This document shows positions 26,757-35,000 of a stretch of DNA of 64,000 nt, piece after piece (position 1 is the first letter of the stretch; each line of letters starts with the position of its first letter). A program made the translations under genes and the position numbers. The DNA is from Endosaccharibacter trunci (GTDB lineage: Bacteria > Pseudomonadota > Alphaproteobacteria > Acetobacterales > Acetobacteraceae), in NCBI GenBank assembly GCA_024515975.1, contig JAMSKV010000014.1, positions 1 through 64,000 of the forward strand. The letters are read 5' to 3'. The notes beneath the pieces are model-generated. The model did not search any database. It had not been told where the DNA came from and saw nothing but the letters and a program-made list of their open reading frames with translations.

Positions 26757-28232
26757 ATGCTTCTCCACGCGGAGGGCATCCGCAAAAGCTATAACGGCGT
26801 TCCGGCGCTAGTCGACGGGCGTCTTGCGCTCGAGGCCGGCTCCATTCACGCGTTGTGCGGCGGAAACGGTGCCGGCAAGTCGACCTTTCTCAAGATCGTC
26901 ATGGGGCTGGTGAAGCGCGATGGCGGAACGCTGTCCGTGAAGGGCGAGGCGGTCAATTTCTCCACGCCCGCGCAAGCTCTTGCCGCCGGCATCTCGATCA
27001 TCACGCAGGAGCTGAGCCCGATTCCGGCGATGACCGTCGCCGAGAATCTCTGGCTCGGACGCGAGCGGATGCGCGGCCCGTTCGTCGATCGCAAGCGGGC
27101 CGAGCGGGATGCGCAGGCGCTGTTCGACCGGCTGGGCTTCGACATCGATGCGCGCCTGCCGATGCGCGCGCTGAGCGTCGCGCGCATGCAGCTGGTCGAG
27201 ATCGCCAAGGCGATCAGCTACGAGAGCCCGATCGTCATCATGGACGAGCCCACCTCGGCGATCGGCGAAACCGAGACCGAGACCCTGTTTCGCGCCATAC
27301 GGGCCCTGGCGGCCCGTGGCACCGGCATCGTCTATGTCTCGCACCGTCTGAACGAGATCTTCCAGATCGCCGACAGATTCACCGTGTTTCGCGACGGCCG
27401 TTTCGTCGAGACCGGGCGGATCGCCGATATCGACCGCGGCGAGCTGATCCGCCACATCGTCGGTCGCGAAGTGCTGCGTCACCGGCCGGAACAGGCTGAC
27501 AGTCCCGTCCAGGGACCGGCCCTTCTCCAGGTGAGCGGCTTACGGCAGGAGCCGATGGTCCGGGGCATCGACCTCGAAGCCAGGGCCGGCGAGATCGTCG
27601 GCATCTACGGCCTGGTCGGCGCGGGCCGTTCCGAATTCCTCAATGCGATCTACGGGCTGACCAAGCCGGATGCCGGGGAGGTGAGGCTGGACGGTCGCGC
27701 CTTGCCGCCGGGGCGTCCGCGCGAGGCGATCGGTGCCGGGATGTCCCTGGTGACGGAGGACCGCAAGGAGACGGGGCTCGTCACCGTGCGGTCGGTCAAG
27801 GAGAACACCTCGCTCGCCGCGCTGCGCGACCTGTGCAAGGCCGGCTTCATTTCCCGCCGCAAGGAAAACGCGCTGGTTTCGGCCATGATGCGCCGTTTCC
27901 AGGTCAAGGCGGCCAGCCCGGATCTTGCCGTTGCGTCCTTGTCCGGCGGCAACCAGCAGAAGGTCGTCCTGTCGCGCTGCTTTTCGACCTCGCCGCGGGT
28001 GCTGCTCTGCGACGAGCCGACACGCGGCGTCGACGAGGGCGCCAAGATGGAAATCTACGCGACGCTGCGCGCCTTCGTCGCCGACAACAACGCGGCGGTC
28101 GTGGTGTCGTCGGATCTGGAAGAGATCCTGCACATCAGTGACCGGATCATCGTGTTCAACCGCGGCCTCGCCGTTGCCGAGATGCCCGCCCGTGAGGCGA
28201 ACAATGAGAACCTCCTCCACCATGCCTCCTGA
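26757..28232 (+). CDS. Sugar ABC importer ATPase (RbsA/XylG/MglA type)
   Basis: A 491-residue double ATPase of the CUT2 sugar-uptake group. The first domain carries GGNGAGKST at about 36-44 (Gly in place of the common Glu), an ALSVARMQLVEIAKA signature region and IMDEPTSAI. The second domain has a relaxed Walker A (YGLVGAGRSE) and an intact [14 protein letters not shown] plus [11 protein letters not shown]. It drives uptake of a sugar or polyol through the permease encoded next. The start at 26757 is set by GGAGG 8 nt upstream. The downstream permease start lies inside its last codons, so the two are coupled. Confidence 0.9.
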   Translation: MLLHAEGIRKSYNGVPALVDGRLALEAGSIHALCGGNGAGKSTFLKIVMGLVKRDGGTLSVKGEAVNFSTPAQALAAGISIITQELSPIPAMTVAENLWLGRERMRGPFVDRKRAERDAQALFDRLGFDIDARLPMRALSVARMQLVEIAKAISYESPIVIMDEPTSAIGETETETLFRAIRALAARGTGIVYVSHRLNEIFQIADRFTVFRDGRFVETGRIADIDRGELIRHIVGREVLRHRPEQADSPVQGPALLQVSGLRQEPMVRGIDLEARAGEIVGIYGLVGAGRSEFLNAIYGLTKPDAGEVRLDGRALPPGRPREAIGAGMSLVTEDRKETGLVTVRSVKENTSLAALRDLCKAGFISRRKENALVSAMMRRFQVKAASPDLAVASLSGGNQQKVVLSRCFSTSPRVLLCDEPTRGVDEGAKMEIYATLRAFVADNNAAVVVSSDLEEILHISDRIIVFNRGLAVAEMPAREANNENLLHHAS

Positions 28233-29211
28233 GTCGGTCGCCTCCGCCCTTCCGCCGGCGCGACGCCGTCCCGATCTCGGACAGCTCGCCCGCGAATACG
28301 GGATCGTCGTTGCGCTGATCGTGATCGTGGTCGCGCTGTCGTTCATGAATCCGTATTTCCTGACGGTCCGGAACATCTCCAATATCTTCCTGCAGATCTC
28401 GATCAACGGATTTCTCGCCACCGGCATGACCTTCGTCATGCTGGCGGGCGGGATCGATCTTTCCGTGGGGTCGGTGCTGGCCGCGGGCGGCATCGTGGCG
28501 GCCGGGCTGGTGAGCGGCGACCATGCCTATGCGCCCTGGGTGGGCATCCTGGCCGGTCTCGGCACAGGCGCGCTGCTGGGCGCCGTCAATGGCGGCCTGG
28601 TGGCCTATCTGCGCGTGCCCGCCTTCGTGGCGACGCTCGGCATGCTCAGCACCGCGCGCGGCATCACCGAAGTCTATAGCGGCGGAATGCCGATTCCGGA
28701 CCTTGCCGACGGTTTCGTCGAACTCGGCCAGGGACGGCTGTTCGGCATCACCATCCCGGTCTGGATCTATCTCGCCTGCATCGTCGTCGCGGTGGTGATC
28801 ACGCGAAACACCCGCTTCGGCCGCTACGTCTATGCGGTGGGCGGCAACGCCCGCAGCGCCGTCACCAGCGGCATCAACACCAAACTGGTGATCTTCACCA
28901 CCTTCGTGCTGAGCGGCCTGCTGGCCGGGCTCGCCGGAATGATCCTCACCGCGCGCACGACATCCGGCCTGCCGCAAGCCGGCATCGGCTACGAGCTGGA
29001 TGCGATCGCAGCGGTCGTGATCGGCGGCACGAGCCTGTCCGGCGGCGTCGGCACCATGGTCGGCTCCCTGCTCGGCGCGCTGATCATCGGGGTAATCAAC
29101 AACGGTCTCGATCTGATGGGGATCTCGTCCTTCTACCAGCACATCATCAAGGGCGTGATCATCGTCGGCGCGGTACTGTTCGACGCCAATGCGCGGCGCG
29201 AACAGCGATAA
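28204..29211 (+). CDS. Sugar ABC importer permease (CUT2/RbsC type)
   Basis: A 335-residue permease with about ten membrane segments and the RbsC hallmarks TGMTFVMLAGGIDLSVGSVLA near 75-95 and the RYVYAVGGNARSA loop near 208-220, which couples to the ATPase. A homodimer should form the channel. The start at 28204 overlaps the ATPase gene by 29 bp and has a GAGG ribosome site; ATG at 28222 is an alternative without one. Together with the ATPase and the binding protein it forms one complete CUT2 importer. The substrate is inferred to be a pentitol or related polyol from the flanking dehydrogenases. Confidence 0.9.
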   Translation: MRTSSTMPPESVASALPPARRRPDLGQLAREYGIVVALIVIVVALSFMNPYFLTVRNISNIFLQISINGFLATGMTFVMLAGGIDLSVGSVLAAGGIVAAGLVSGDHAYAPWVGILAGLGTGALLGAVNGGLVAYLRVPAFVATLGMLSTARGITEVYSGGMPIPDLADGFVELGQGRLFGITIPVWIYLACIVVAVVITRNTRFGRYVYAVGGNARSAVTSGINTKLVIFTTFVLSGLLAGLAGMILTARTTSGLPQAGIGYELDAIAAVVIGGTSLSGGVGTMVGSLLGALIIGVINNGLDLMGISSFYQHIIKGVIIVGAVLFDANARREQR

Positions 29212-29244
29212 CAACCAAACGATAAATCCTGGGAAGAAAACGAC

Positions 29245-30231
29245 ATGAAACAGTTTCTGCTCGGCTGCGTCGCGGTGATGGCTCTGGGCGCCGCCGCTTC
29301 TGCGGCGGATGCCAAGACCTATCGCATCGGTGTGGCGATGTACGGCCTGAAGGGCGAGTTCGCCCAGAGCTGGGTCAACGAGGCGAAGAAGCATCCCGCC
29401 ATCAAGGACGGAACCGCCACGCTCACCGTGTTCGACGGCAATTACGATCAGCTCACGCAGGATCGTCAGTTCGACGAGATGATCGCGCAGCACTACGACG
29501 CCATCATCTTCGATCCGATCGATTCCAATGCCGGCGGCGCCCTGGTGGCCCGCGCGGAGAAGGCCGGCATTCCGGTGATCGGCTCGAACGGGCCGGTGAA
29601 GGCCGCCAACGAGGCTGCCTATATCGGCTCCGACGACGTCAAGGCCGGCGAGGACGAAGCCAAGGCCGTGATCGACAAGATGGGCGGCAAGGGCAACGTG
29701 GTGATCCTGCAGGGCCCGGTCGGCCAGCTCGGATCCATCCAGCGCTACGAGGGCAACCAGAAGGCGCTGGCGGCGGCGCCGGGCATCCATCTGCTCGAGA
29801 AGAACACGGCCAACTGGTCGCGGGCGGAAGCGCTCAACCTGATGCAGAACTGGCTCACGGCGCATCCGGGCCAGATCAACGGCGTGATCGGTGAGAACGA
29901 CGAGATGGCGCTCGGCGCGATCGCGGCGATGCGGTCTCAGGGCATCGACCCGGCGACCGTCCCGACGGCGGGCATCGACGGCGTGCATGACGCGATGGTT
30001 GCCGTCAGCAAGGGCTACATGGTGCTGTCGATCAAGCAGGACGCCTTCACCCAGGCGCAGGGCGCGGTCGATCTGGCGCTGCGTCACATTATCGGCGACA
30101 GCTACAAGCCGCTCTCCACCTGCTGGACCATGTATCCGTCGATGAAGTGGGATAACGGGGAGGGCAAGCTCTACAACGTGCCCTGGACCTACGTGACCAA
30201 GGCCAACGTGCAGCAGTTCCTGAACAAGTAA
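29245..30231 (+). CDS. Sugar/polyol ABC importer substrate-binding protein
   Basis: A 328-residue periplasmic binding protein of the ribose/xylose type (type 1 fold). Residues 1-23 form a Sec signal peptide ending in ASAADA. The mature part starts with KTYRIGVAMYGL and contains the FDGNYDQLTQDRQFDEMIAQ, DPIDSNAGGALVARAEKAGIPV and GENDEMALGAIAAMRSQG blocks that line the sugar pocket. It follows the permease by 33 bp with a GGGAAG ribosome site. A strong hairpin follows at 30252, so the operon probably ends here. Several relatives bind polyols such as erythritol. That fits the neighbouring polyol dehydrogenases but is not proof. Confidence 0.88.
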   Translation: MKQFLLGCVAVMALGAAASAADAKTYRIGVAMYGLKGEFAQSWVNEAKKHPAIKDGTATLTVFDGNYDQLTQDRQFDEMIAQHYDAIIFDPIDSNAGGALVARAEKAGIPVIGSNGPVKAANEAAYIGSDDVKAGEDEAKAVIDKMGGKGNVVILQGPVGQLGSIQRYEGNQKALAAAPGIHLLEKNTANWSRAEALNLMQNWLTAHPGQINGVIGENDEMALGAIAAMRSQGIDPATVPTAGIDGVHDAMVAVSKGYMVLSIKQDAFTQAQGAVDLALRHIIGDSYKPLSTCWTMYPSMKWDNGEGKLYNVPWTYVTKANVQQFLNK

Positions 30232-30251
30232 TCCGGTTCCCCGAGCGGAAC

Positions 30252-30277
30252 GGGGACGGCGTTCATCCGTCGTCCCC
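30252..30277 (+). terminator. Hairpin terminator after ABC operon
   Basis: The stem GGGGACGGCG (30252-30261) pairs with CGTCGTCCCC (30268-30277) across a 6-nt loop, with one G.T pair. It begins 20 bp after the binding-protein stop. No clear T-run follows on the plus strand, so termination may need Rho, or this may be a 3'-end stabiliser. Confidence 0.5.
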
Positions 30278-30397
30278 GCTCCGGCCGACATTCCGGCAAT
30301 CGGGGCGGAGGATGGCGCGAGCGGCGCCATCGGTTGCAATCGACAGGCCGAGCGGCGCCGCGAAGCCGACAATCTCGCAATGGCCTGGAGAGGCGTC

Positions 30398-31156
30398 ATG
30401 AGTGGTCTTGCGTTCGAAGCGGCCTTCGACCTGCGCGGGCAGGTCGTGATCATCACAGGAGCAGCCGGGGGGATCGGGCAGTCGCTGGCCGCGGCGTTCG
30501 CCGAGCGGGGCGCGCGATTGATGCTGATCGATCGCGCGGAATCGGTGTATGACGTCGCCGCCCGCTATCCCGGCGCGCGGGGTTTCGTCGCGGACATCAC
30601 GTCCGAACACGACGTCGACGGCGTCGTCGCTGCGATCGCCGAAGCGGCCGGGCGGATCGACGTGCTGGTGAACAACGCCGCCATCGGCCATGTCGGCCCC
30701 GCCGAGGCGGTGCCCGAGGCGGAATGGACCCGGGTGATCGACATCAATCTCAACGCTCAGTATCGCATCACGCGCGCGGTCGCGCCGCACATGCTGGCGA
30801 GGGGATACGGGCGCGTGGTGTTCATGGCCAGTCAGGCCGCCGTGGTGGGACTGGATCAGCATGTCGCCTATTGCGCCAGCAAGACGGGGCTGCTGGGCAT
30901 GGCGCGATGCATGGCGATCGAATGGGGATCGCGTGGCGTGACGGTGAACTGCGTCTCGCCCACGGTGGTCAACTCACCCATGGCGCTGGTGGGCTGGAGC
31001 GGCGAGAAGGGCGAGCGCGCACGCGCGGAAATCCCGACGCGTCGTTTCGCCGAACCGGAGGAAGTGGCGCTGGCGATCGTGTTCCTCGCCAGCGGGGCTG
31101 CGGCGATGATCAACGGCGTGAACCTGCCAGTGGATGGCGGCTACACCATTCGCTGA
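30398..31156 (+). CDS. SDR resembling D-arabitol/D-threitol dehydrogenase (GolD/DthD type)
   Basis: A 252-residue classical SDR with TGAAGGIG at about 21-28, an NNAAIG block, catalytic Ser in MASQAAV, and YCASK with the Tyr and Lys. An Asp (LIDRA) after the second strand points to NAD. The closing region (VNCVSPTVVNSPMAL, then GWSGEKGERA and GGYTIR at the C-terminus) resembles the polyol dehydrogenases GolD and DthD, which act on D-arabitol or D-threitol. The start at 30398 has GGAGAGG just upstream. The gene sits alone between a hairpin and a two-hairpin repeat, after the ABC operon. If it acts on D-arabitol the product would be D-xylulose. Confidence 0.8.
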   Translation: MSGLAFEAAFDLRGQVVIITGAAGGIGQSLAAAFAERGARLMLIDRAESVYDVAARYPGARGFVADITSEHDVDGVVAAIAEAAGRIDVLVNNAAIGHVGPAEAVPEAEWTRVIDINLNAQYRITRAVAPHMLARGYGRVVFMASQAAVVGLDQHVAYCASKTGLLGMARCMAIEWGSRGVTVNCVSPTVVNSPMALVGWSGEKGERARAEIPTRRFAEPEEVALAIVFLASGAAAMINGVNLPVDGGYTIR

Positions 31157-31185
31157 AATTCTCTCCCGCAACGGCGGCTTGAAAA

Positions 31186-31267
31186 GAGGCTCTTTCTCGA
31201 AAGAAAGAGCCTCAGAACGTTATCCGTTCGAGGAAGGCTGAATGCACCCTCAGACCCAAACGGATAA
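31186..31267. repeat. Two-hairpin intergenic repeat, copy 1
   Basis: GAGGCTCTTTCT (31186-31197) pairs perfectly with AGAAAGAGCCTC (31202-31213). A second pair, TTATCCGTT (31220-31228) and AACGGATAA (31259-31267), follows. A related sequence with the same order of blocks (CTTTC/GAAAG arms, AGAACG, TCCGTT, CTCAGACC, AAAC) occurs at 49625-49702. The element lies between the convergent SDR and epimerase genes and may also serve as a bidirectional terminator. Confidence 0.65.
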
Positions 31268-31306
31268 TAGCAGTTTCAATTGTCTATCCTTGAATGGAGA
31301 AGGTCC

Positions 31307-32188
31307 TCACCTCGCGGCGAACTCCGCCCGAAGGAACTGGAGCGAGCGGGTGATGTGCTGATCCATCCCGGCGGTGTCCGCTCCATCGCTCAGGTCACGC
31401 CATACACGGATCGAATGGCCGACGGCGCCCCCGGCAAGCAGGAACGGCTCCATGACCACATTGCCGTCGTAGCCGATCTCGTGCAGCCCCTCCGCCACGC
31501 GCTTCCAGTCAATGCTGTTGTTCATGCCAGGAAGTTTGCGATTGTTCTCGCCGACATGAAAATGGCCCAGCAGGGGGCCTGCAGTGCGGATCGCTTCGAG
31601 GAGATCGTCCTCTTCGATGTTCATGTGGTAGGTGTCGAGCAGGATCTTCATCGATGGGCTGTCGATGCGCCTGCAGTATTCGACGGCTTCCGCTGAAGTC
31701 GTGAGGATGTAGGTCTCGTTGCGGTTCAGGACCTCGAGCGAGATGGTGATGCCAAGACGTTCGGCCGTCTTCGCAACCAGCTTGAGCGCCGCGATGCTCC
31801 GCTCCCAGGCGCCTTCCTTGTCGGTCGACACGAAATCGGCCGGCCAATAGGAATAGATCGCGCCGGCGAGACTGTCCGCGCCGAGGACGACCATCTTCTG
31901 CAGGATGGTTTCGAAATACGCGATGCCGTTCTGACGTGTCGCAGCCTCGACCGAGGCGAGATCGAACTCCTTCGCAGGCCCGCTATTGATGGTGAAGCCG
32001 ATTCGGTGCGCGGCCGCGTGCTCGCGCAGGCGGACCAACTCTTCCTCCGACATGCGATGGACATGATCCGCGCTGATCTCGAGCAGGTCGAAACCGATCG
32101 CCGCAACCTTCTCGATGAGGCGGGCATAGCCCGCGGCATCGCAGTTCCATTCGGTGTTCCAATACGAGAACAGCGTGCCGAATTTCAT
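31307..32188 (-). CDS. D-tagatose/D-psicose 3-epimerase family ketose epimerase
   Basis: A 293-residue TIM-barrel enzyme of the AP-endonuclease-2-like sugar isomerase family. The four metal and catalytic residues of the D-tagatose 3-epimerase group line up: E152 (EVLNRNET), D185 (LLDTYHMN), H211 (GHFHVGE) and E247 (VMEPF). The opening KFGTLFSYWNTEWNCDA and the TINSGP strand are also typical. Such enzymes invert C3 of free ketoses, including D-fructose/D-psicose and D-ribulose/D-xylulose. The start at 32188 has GGGAG upstream. The gene has its own promoter and faces the SDR gene convergently. In this setting it could link the two pentuloses made by the flanking dehydrogenases (inference). Confidence 0.88.
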   Translation of the reverse strand: MKFGTLFSYWNTEWNCDAAGYARLIEKVAAIGFDLLEISADHVHRMSEEELVRLREHAAAHRIGFTINSGPAKEFDLASVEAATRQNGIAYFETILQKMVVLGADSLAGAIYSYWPADFVSTDKEGAWERSIAALKLVAKTAERLGITISLEVLNRNETYILTTSAEAVEYCRRIDSPSMKILLDTYHMNIEEDDLLEAIRTAGPLLGHFHVGENNRKLPGMNNSIDWKRVAEGLHEIGYDGNVVMEPFLLAGGAVGHSIRVWRDLSDGADTAGMDQHITRSLQFLRAEFAAR

Positions 32189-32250
32189 CGTTTTCTCCCT
32201 TGCGACGGCCGGTGTCGTTATCGACTTCCCTCTGGCCGACGGACAACCGA

Positions 32251-32279
32251 AGTTTGTTGCCGATCGCAACTTAAGTCAA
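32251..32279 (-). promoter_or_regulatory. Candidate promoter of the epimerase gene
   Basis: On the minus strand TTGACT (32279-32274) and CAAACT (32256-32251) are 17 nt apart. The -10 match is weak. The spacer and following bases contain GTTGCGATCGGCAAC, a 5-bp inverted repeat, and an ACAAAC string like the box at the two ROK-cluster promoters, followed by GGTTGT. Confidence 0.45.
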
Positions 32280-32710
32280 TGCCGACAGACGTACGGCGCG
32301 CCGTTTCCAAAAGGATCTGCGCCACGCTTAAGGGTTTGACGCGACGAGCCATCCGCTCGGTCATGCATGCGTGTCGGGCCTGGCAGGGCGATGATGACGG
32401 CGTGCTTGTCGCCGATCGGGGGAAGGGCGGCGCGAGGTGTATATCGGGTGCGGCGCCTGGCCATAGGCATCGGCACGCCTCCCGACAGCGACAGGTCAAA
32501 CGGTCGGGTGGGCTTCGGCTCCGAGGAGAGCGCGATGCTCATGAAACCGGCGGGCGTGGCAGTGAGGGGGCCGTCGAGGAACCGGACGGTGCCGCCGGGG
32601 AAAATTCGGAGAAGGCATGAGCCCCGAACGCATCGGCGTGCTGAGATGAGCGGCCGTGGCGCGTTCGGAGCGAGACGTCAGAAGACGTTCCGGCTGGCGG
32701 ACCTGTCCCG

Positions 32711-32745
32711 GCGACGCGGGGGCGTTCATGCGCCCCCGCGACGCC
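32711..32745 (-). terminator. GC-rich hairpin after second ABC operon
   Basis: The arms at 32711-32724 and 32731-32744 (core GCGGGGGCG with CGCCCCCGC) form a stem of about 14 bp with one mismatch and a short loop. It lies 15 bp downstream of the minus-strand binding-protein stop. There is no T-run, so it may work with Rho or protect the transcript end. Confidence 0.5.
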
Positions 32746-32759
32746 GGTTCCGGGGCGGG

Positions 32760-33713
32760 TTAGTGGTCGGTCCAGCCCACATAGGAGCCGACATTGTTGG
32801 CATCGATCAGCTTCGGCTTCATCAGGATCACCTTCTCGGCCGGCGGATGCCCGTCCAGGATTTCCGTGCCGACCTTGGTGGCGATGCGGCCCATCTGGTA
32901 CGGATCCTGCGACGCAGAGGCGATGATCATGCTGCCTTTCGTCTTCAGCGCGGTGACGATGTCCGGCGCGCCGTCGACGGAGGTGATCAGCACCTTGCGG
33001 TTCTGCTGCTTGGCGGCGAGCTCGGAGCCGATCGCCTGCGGGTCGTTGATGGTGAACACGCCGGCGAGGTCGGGATAGCGGATCAGATAGCCCTGCATCA
33101 CCTGCAGGCCGCCATCGCGCGAGCCTTTGCCGTCCTGGTCGGAGGACAGGATCTTGATGCCCGGCGACTTCGCCAGCGCGTCCTTGCAGCCCTTCACGCG
33201 GTCGATCACCGACGACACCTGCGGACCATTCTCGATCACCACGTTGCCCTTGCCGTCGAGCGACTTGGCGAGATAGGCGCAGGAGAGGTTGCCGGCCAGC
33301 ACGTTGTCGGTCTGCACGGTGGCGTCGGCGCCGGTCGCGGCCACGTCGGCGGCGACCACGACGATGCCGGCGGCCTGGGCGCGCTTGATCGCCGGCAGGA
33401 TCGCGTTCGGGTCGACCGCGTTCAGGACGATGAGCTGCACGCCGGCGGCGATGAAGTTGTCGATCTGCGTGAACTGCTTGTTGAGGTCGTAATCGGCCGA
33501 CACGGCGGTGACGGTCACGTTGTGGCCGCCGGCATTCGCTTCCGCCTTGATGCCCTTGGTCAGGGCGACGAAATACGGATTGCCGAGCGACCCCATGGTC
33601 ACGCCGATGGAGGTCAGCTTCTTGTGGTCCTGGGCGTGGGCGCCGGGCTGGCCTGCAACAAGGCTGACAAGCAGGGCGGCGCCGCCGAGCAGCAGGGAAC
33701 GGGTATTGGTCAT
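32760..33713 (-). CDS. Ribose-type ABC importer substrate-binding protein
   Basis: A 317-residue periplasmic binding protein of the RbsB group. Residues 1-28 form a Sec signal peptide ending AHAQ. The mature part has TSIGVTMGSLGNPYFVALTKG, an ADYDLNKQFTQIDNFIAAGVQ block, NAVDPNAILPAI and a FTINDPQAIGSELAAKQ hinge segment. It is the last gene of a minus-strand operon with a double ATPase and a permease, in ATPase-permease-binding-protein order. The leader contains CGTTTGTCGTT, also present before the first ABC operon. The sugar is unknown; ribose, a rare ketose or a pentose are candidates. Confidence 0.88.
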   Translation of the reverse strand: MTNTRSLLLGGAALLVSLVAGQPGAHAQDHKKLTSIGVTMGSLGNPYFVALTKGIKAEANAGGHNVTVTAVSADYDLNKQFTQIDNFIAAGVQLIVLNAVDPNAILPAIKRAQAAGIVVVAADVAATGADATVQTDNVLAGNLSCAYLAKSLDGKGNVVIENGPQVSSVIDRVKGCKDALAKSPGIKILSSDQDGKGSRDGGLQVMQGYLIRYPDLAGVFTINDPQAIGSELAAKQQNRKVLITSVDGAPDIVTALKTKGSMIIASASQDPYQMGRIATKVGTEILDGHPPAEKVILMKPKLIDANNVGSYVGWTDH

Positions 33714-33796
33714 GATGGTCGTCGTCCTCGACAGAAAAGCCCGTTTGTCGTTGTGAGCGCCGCGGCCGGGCCCGGTTCCGCGGCGCCTTGATCGTG

Positions 33797-34891
33797 TCAG
33801 GTGCGCACGCCGCTGCCCTGACGGAACCGGTCCAGCGCGACAGCGCCGATGATCACCAATCCCTTGACGATGAACTGCCAGATGTCGGAGACGCCGACCA
33901 GGATCAGGCCGTTGCTGAGCACGGCGATGATCAGGGCGCCGACCAGCGTGCCCCAGATGGAGCCGACGCCGCCCACGAAGGAGGTGCCGCCCAGGATCAC
34001 GGCGGCGATCGCGTCCAGCTCGTAGCTCTGGCCGAGCTGCAGGCCGTTGGCGGCGTAGAGGCGTGCCGACGACAGAACGCCGCCGAGCCCGGCCAGGGCG
34101 CCGGACAGCGCATACACGAACAGCAGGATCAGCGGCACGTTGATGCCGGCCAGGCGCGCGGCGGCCGGGTTGCCGCCGACGGCATAGATGCGCACGCCCA
34201 GAACGGTCCGGCGCAGCACGTACCAGGACAGCACGATCACCACCATGGCGACGATCGCCAGCCAGGGAATCGCGAATCCGGGCAGGATGTGCAGCCCGTC
34301 ATTGCCGAGCCAGGCATAGCTGAGATTCGGGTTGAAGACGGTGTTATCGCTGCCCATCAGCCGGGCCAGACCGCGGACGGCAGTGAGCGAGCCGAGCGTG
34401 ACGATGAAGGGCGGAAGCTTGGCATACGCCACCAGCAGGCCGTTCAGCGCCCCGATGCCGGCGCCGATGCCGAGACAGACCGGGATCGCCAGGCCGCTGA
34501 AATCGGGCAGCAGCGAGACGATCAGCGCGCCCATCGCCGAGGCGGCGAGAATAGAGCCCACCGACAGGTCGATGCCGCCGGTCAGGATCACGAAGGTCAT
34601 GCCGGCGGCGAGCACGCAGTTGATGGAGGCCTGCTGCGCCACGATCGACAGGTTCTGCGCGGTGAGAAAACGGTGCCCGCCCAGCAGATGGAACCCGACC
34701 GCCAGGATGATCAGCACCGGCAGCATGCCGGTGGCCTGCAGCGTCGCGCGCAGGCGCACCTGCCTGGCGCTCAATCCGGCGCCCCCATGCGAGGGGGCGG
34801 CGGGGGCGGACCCGGTGCCGGTTCCCGTGCCGGCCAGGACGGAGCCGGGTTCGGGGTTGGTGTTGCCGGAGACCGGTTCGAAGTCGGACAT
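33797..34891 (-). CDS. Ribose-type ABC importer permease
   Basis: A 364-residue CUT2 permease. A polar N-terminal tail of about 50 residues, rich in Gly, Pro, Thr and Ser, precedes about ten membrane segments. The ASINCVLAAGMTFVILTGGIDLSVGS region near 90-115 and the RIYAVGGNPAAARLAG loop are the family signatures. Two ATG codons lie 6 bp apart. The inner one (34891) is chosen because GGAG then sits 6 nt upstream, while the outer one would touch it. The gene lies between the ATPase and binding-protein genes of the same operon, with gaps of about 109 and 83 bp. Confidence 0.88.
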   Translation of the reverse strand: MSDFEPVSGNTNPEPGSVLAGTGTGTGSAPAAPSHGGAGLSARQVRLRATLQATGMLPVLIILAVGFHLLGGHRFLTAQNLSIVAQQASINCVLAAGMTFVILTGGIDLSVGSILAASAMGALIVSLLPDFSGLAIPVCLGIGAGIGALNGLLVAYAKLPPFIVTLGSLTAVRGLARLMGSDNTVFNPNLSYAWLGNDGLHILPGFAIPWLAIVAMVVIVLSWYVLRRTVLGVRIYAVGGNPAAARLAGINVPLILLFVYALSGALAGLGGVLSSARLYAANGLQLGQSYELDAIAAVILGGTSFVGGVGSIWGTLVGALIIAVLSNGLILVGVSDIWQFIVKGLVIIGAVALDRFRQGSGVRT

Positions 34892-35000
34892 GCTCATCTC
34901 CAGGGAAGCATCGGCGGCTGCGAGACAGGAACGGGTGCGGGCCGCCGCGCCGCGGTTCCGGTGAAGGGAAAGGGGGCCAGGCGAGGCGGCTCCGGTTCGG

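Larger units (their letters stand above)
32189..32759. other. 571-bp intergenic region between epimerase and second ABC operon
   Basis: The end near 32280 holds the epimerase promoter and the end near 32711-32745 holds a GC-rich hairpin. The middle is high-GC with no frame that has both a ribosome site and recognisable protein sequence; the short minus-strand frames here are Arg/Pro-rich and look like chance. A small regulatory RNA cannot be excluded. Confidence 0.5.

Noticed and set aside
28156-30456. A minus-strand open frame of 766 codons antisense to the sugar permease and binding-protein genes
   Set aside because: It has Arg/His/Asp-rich shadow composition, no recognisable domain, and runs opposite two certain genes.
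32276-32729. Two short minus-strand frames in the 571-bp gap before the second ABC operon
   Set aside because: They are Arg/Pro/His-rich, lack ribosome sites, and resemble nothing recognisable.
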